In this document: piece after piece, positions 61,860 to 64,000 of the stretch
Layout of the letters: every line of letters starts with the position of its first letter
Position numbering within the stretch: position 1 is the first letter of the stretch
Assembly (NCBI GenBank): GCA_965238215.1
Contig: OZ250180.1
Coordinates: forward strand, 2,790,001 to 2,854,000
Direction of reading: 5' to 3'
Length of the DNA stretch: 64,000 nucleotides
Origin: JAPULR01 sp965238215
GTDB lineage: Bacteria; Chloroflexota; Dehalococcoidia; Lucifugimonadales; GCA-2712585
Program-made: the position numbers and the translations under genes
The notes under the pieces: model-generated
Database searches by the model: none
What the model was told of the DNA's origin: nothing
What the model saw: the letters and a program-made list of their open reading frames with translations, nothing else

Positions 61860-62846
61860 TTAACTTTCTTGATTCAATATGGTTTCGATGGCGTGCCGGA
61901 CCAGGTTCTTGGCGAGAATTACCTTGAACCCGTTATGATGCAACGGACGGGCGTGGCAGAGGGCAAGCTCGGCGGCTTCCGACGGGTTCACACCCTTCAC
62001 CGGTTGGCCCAACAGGTAATCCTCCGCCTCTTGCGCCCTGTAGGGCGTGGGCGCAACTCCGCCAAGAATCACGTTCGCGCGGGCCACCACGCCGTCCGAC
62101 ACACTGACGGACGCCGCAACGCTGGCCAACGCAAAGTCCTCTCCTGTCCGGTCTTGGGCCTTCAGGAATACGCTCCTGGTATCGAGGGGCGGCTTTGGCA
62201 GCAGCAGCGCCGTCACAATCTCGCCCTGCTGGAGAATATGCTCTTGCATCTGCTGCTCGTTCGGCCCGGCGAAGAAGTCCTGCAGCGCCATGGTCCGACG
62301 TCCCCGAGGTCCAAAAGCTTCCAACCGGGCATCCATGGCGATTAGCGCGGGTGCCATGTCCGAAGGATGCACCATAACAGAAGCTCCCCCACCCAGGATA
62401 GCCAGATTCCGGTTGTAGCCGTTGGCCCCGTAGCAGTGCACGCCGCCCTTCTTGTAGCACGGGAAGTCAGGGTGCCTGTAGTACCAGCAGCGGGGCCTCT
62501 GACAGAGGTTCCCTCCGATGGTGGCGACGCTGCGAATCTGGGGCGTTGCAATAGACCGGGCGGCTTGGGCCAGGATGGGGTATTCACTATCCAGATGTTC
62601 ATCGTCGACCAAGTGCGCCAGGGTGACAGAAGCTCCCAGTCGGACCCCGTCCGCCTGCCAGAGAACGCTGCTCAATTCTTCGATCCCCGCTAGAGAGACC
62701 AGCCGACGGGGCTTTCGTAGACCGTCTTTCAGTTCCGAAAGCAGGTCCGTCCCCCCAGCGATGACCTCCGCCCTGCCCAGCTTCTCCACCAGAAGTTGCA
62801 CCGCCTCCTCAAGGCTCCCAGGCTCCGCAAACTCGAAAGGGTTCAC
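61860..62846 (-). CDS. Xanthine-dehydrogenase-type FAD subunit with Cys insert
   Basis: 328 residues from GTG 62846, overlapping the upstream stop (GTGA). FAD-binding motifs VIAGGTDLL (about 28-36) and ATIGGNLCQ (108-116). After it comes a Cys-containing loop (Cys115, Cys120, Cys130, Cys138: NLCQRPRCWYYR ... FPCYKKGGVHCYG) of the kind found in FAD subunits of 4-hydroxybenzoyl-CoA-reductase-like enzymes, which bind an extra [4Fe-4S] cluster. MVHPSDMAPALIAMDA and the CO_deh_flav_C domain follow. It passes electrons between the molybdenum and FeS subunits. Confidence 0.87.
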   Translation of the reverse strand: MNPFEFAEPGSLEEAVQLLVEKLGRAEVIAGGTDLLSELKDGLRKPRRLVSLAGIEELSSVLWQADGVRLGASVTLAHLVDDEHLDSEYPILAQAARSIATPQIRSVATIGGNLCQRPRCWYYRHPDFPCYKKGGVHCYGANGYNRNLAILGGGASVMVHPSDMAPALIAMDARLEAFGPRGRRTMALQDFFAGPNEQQMQEHILQQGEIVTALLLPKPPLDTRSVFLKAQDRTGEDFALASVAASVSVSDGVVARANVILGGVAPTPYRAQEAEDYLLGQPVKGVNPSEAAELALCHARPLHHNGFKVILAKNLVRHAIETILNQES

Positions 62847-64000
62847 TTCGTCCGCCCCGAGTTCTTCCGAGCCAGTCCCTCAAGCACCTTGTCCGGTGTG
62901 AGGGGAATCTGCGTAAAGCGCACTCCTATAGCGTCGTACACCGCATTAACTACGGCTGCGGCAACGGGAACGCTTGGAGGCTCGCCCAGTGCCTTTGCGC
63001 CAAAAGGCGCGATCGGGTCCTCGGTCTCCACGAAAATTGTCTGAATTTCAGGGAACTGGCCAATTGTCGGGCACTTGTGCTCCAGGAAGCTGCCATTCAG
63101 GGTGACGCCGGAGGCCCCATCCGTCACCAGCTCCTCACTAAGTGTCAGCCCCAGCATCTGTGAGACGCCTCCCTCCACCTGGTTCAGAGCGGTAAGCGGA
63201 TTGACGATCCTGCCCGAATCGTGGGCCGCCACGTAGCGAACCACCGACACGTTTCCGGTGAGCAGGTCCACTTCCACCAACGCGAAATGAGCTGCGAATG
63301 AGTTGATTATGTAATCCGTGCTGCCCGGAACGACCGATGCTTCCGCCTCCATGAACGCCCCCGGCATTCGGCTCGCCACATCGGACACTGACGCTAATTT
63401 CTCCCTTCCTGTCTTCGACACGACGAACCCATCGGCCACGTCCAGGTCCTCTTTCGACCGCTCTAAGAATGTAGAAGCCATGTCCAGCAGCCTATTTCGG
63501 AGTTTAGCCGCAGCCTTTTGTGCCGCCAGCCCCGTCGAAAAGGTGGCGGTGGATCCCGCAGTTATAGGCGAATGCGGCGCGACGTCGCTGTCGCCGCTGA
63601 CGACTCGCACGTCCTCATACTCGCAGCCCAGGGTTTCAGCCACCATCTGAGCCAGGACGGTATGCCCCCCCTGCCCCACGTCAACAACCCCGGTGTGCAG
63701 GTCAATACCGCCGTCCCGTTGGAGGACGACCCGCGCCGTAGACTCCTGCCCAGGCCCGCCTCGATATACGCACATGGCCATACCGACTCCGCGCTTCAGA
63801 TGAGGCACGGCCGAATCTTCGACGGCCTTCCCCCAACCGATGGCCTCGGCCCCCCGCTGAAGACACTCCCGCAGTCCATTGCTGGAGAAGGGAATCCCCC
63901 CCTCCACGGGCTGCGTGTCCACTATCCGGTCTTTCGGGGAAGTACGGCGACCTGGCTGTCCCTCTAAGCCAACATGGTTCATAAGCCGAAATTCCAAGTG
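62843..64000 (-). CDS. Molybdopterin-binding subunit of a xanthine-dehydrogenase-type enzyme, 5' end outside window
   Basis: The frame is open to the window edge; about 385 C-terminal residues of a usual 750 or so are present. Moco-binding motifs: VVDVGQGGHTVLAQMVAE, GSTATFSTGLAAQKAA, and the catalytic-Glu motif GAKALGEPPSVPVAAAVVNAV. It hydroxylates or reduces an aromatic or aldehyde substrate at a Mo centre. The order (large subunit, FAD subunit, small ORF) lacks the 2Fe-2S subunit, which may lie beyond the window. Confidence 0.88.
   Translation of the reverse strand, partial: HLEFRLMNHVGLEGQPGRRTSPKDRIVDTQPVEGGIPFSSNGLRECLQRGAEAIGWGKAVEDSAVPHLKRGVGMAMCVYRGGPGQESTARVVLQRDGGIDLHTGVVDVGQGGHTVLAQMVAETLGCEYEDVRVVSGDSDVAPHSPITAGSTATFSTGLAAQKAAAKLRNRLLDMASTFLERSKEDLDVADGFVVSKTGREKLASVSDVASRMPGAFMEAEASVVPGSTDYIINSFAAHFALVEVDLLTGNVSVVRYVAAHDSGRIVNPLTALNQVEGGVSQMLGLTLSEELVTDGASGVTLNGSFLEHKCPTIGQFPEIQTIFVETEDPIAPFGAKALGEPPSVPVAAAVVNAVYDAIGVRFTQIPLTPDKVLEGLARKNSGRTK

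Overview
The window looks like a piece of a high-GC bacterial chromosome, most likely an uncultured Chloroflexota of the Dehalococcoidia/SAR202 type. This is inferred from gene content and style, not from a marker gene. Coding regions strongly prefer C or G in third positions. Paralogous catabolic enzymes are expanded: amidohydrolases, M20 hydrolases, acyl-CoA dehydrogenases, CaiB-type CoA transferases, luciferase-like monooxygenase, TPP enzymes and a xanthine-dehydrogenase-type molybdoenzyme. Intergenic spaces are full of short palindromic dispersed repeats. Housekeeping anchors are rnpB (37.6-38.0 kb, minus strand) and cysS (39.0-41.2 kb). I found no tRNA or rRNA gene and no CRISPR array.

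Layout. 0-5.6 kb: 3' part of an amidase, a TolB-like propeller lipoprotein, an MBL-fold hydrolase and an atypical M20 protein. 5.8-8.6 kb: a compositionally different island with a sterol C-24 methyltransferase homologue and a collagen-like lipoprotein carrying an HExxH peptidase domain. 9-20.2 kb: four related TIM-barrel amidohydrolases, a PaREP1/HEPN-like gene, a peptide-type ABC binding lipoprotein, an SDR and a Trz/Atz-type hydrolase. 20.2-27.2 kb: coiled-coil protein, ADP-ribosylglycohydrolase, hicAB wedged beside a duplicated gene end, two TPP enzymes, luciferase-like oxidoreductase, OsmC. 27.4-33.6 kb: DEAD-box helicase and NYN-domain gene, both with hairpins abutting the start codon, then a canonical M20 peptidase, an S51 peptidase-like gene, an SMP-30 lactonase and a TlpA-like thiol oxidoreductase with an in-frame UGA in its redox motif. 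34-44 kb: two amidohydrolases, a cupin, rnpB, a zinc-ribbon coiled-coil protein, a CysRS-glycosyltransferase fusion, an XRE regulator, a frameshifted IS5-type element and an amidase. 44.2-50.3 kb: a RelE/XRE toxin-antitoxin pair, a 1045-residue BNR/sortilin-like propeller protein, an MFS exporter and a double rhodanese. 51-61 kb: a CoA-ester catabolic block (SDR, two MaoC halves, double RidA, glutaryl-CoA-dehydrogenase-like enzyme) facing a minus-strand operon (two acyl-CoA dehydrogenases and a double CaiB transferase). 61.5-64 kb: a molybdenum hydroxylase operon cut by the window end.

The genes suggest a heterotroph that attacks diverse amides, esters, lactones and CoA thioesters of recalcitrant organic matter. 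The observations I rate highest are the probable selenoprotein with its SECIS-like hairpin (32909-33634), the bacterial sterol methyltransferase homologue (6082-7149), the cysS-glycosyltransferase fusion (38991-41186) and a two-copy palindromic non-coding element (9588-9700 and 50553-50690).
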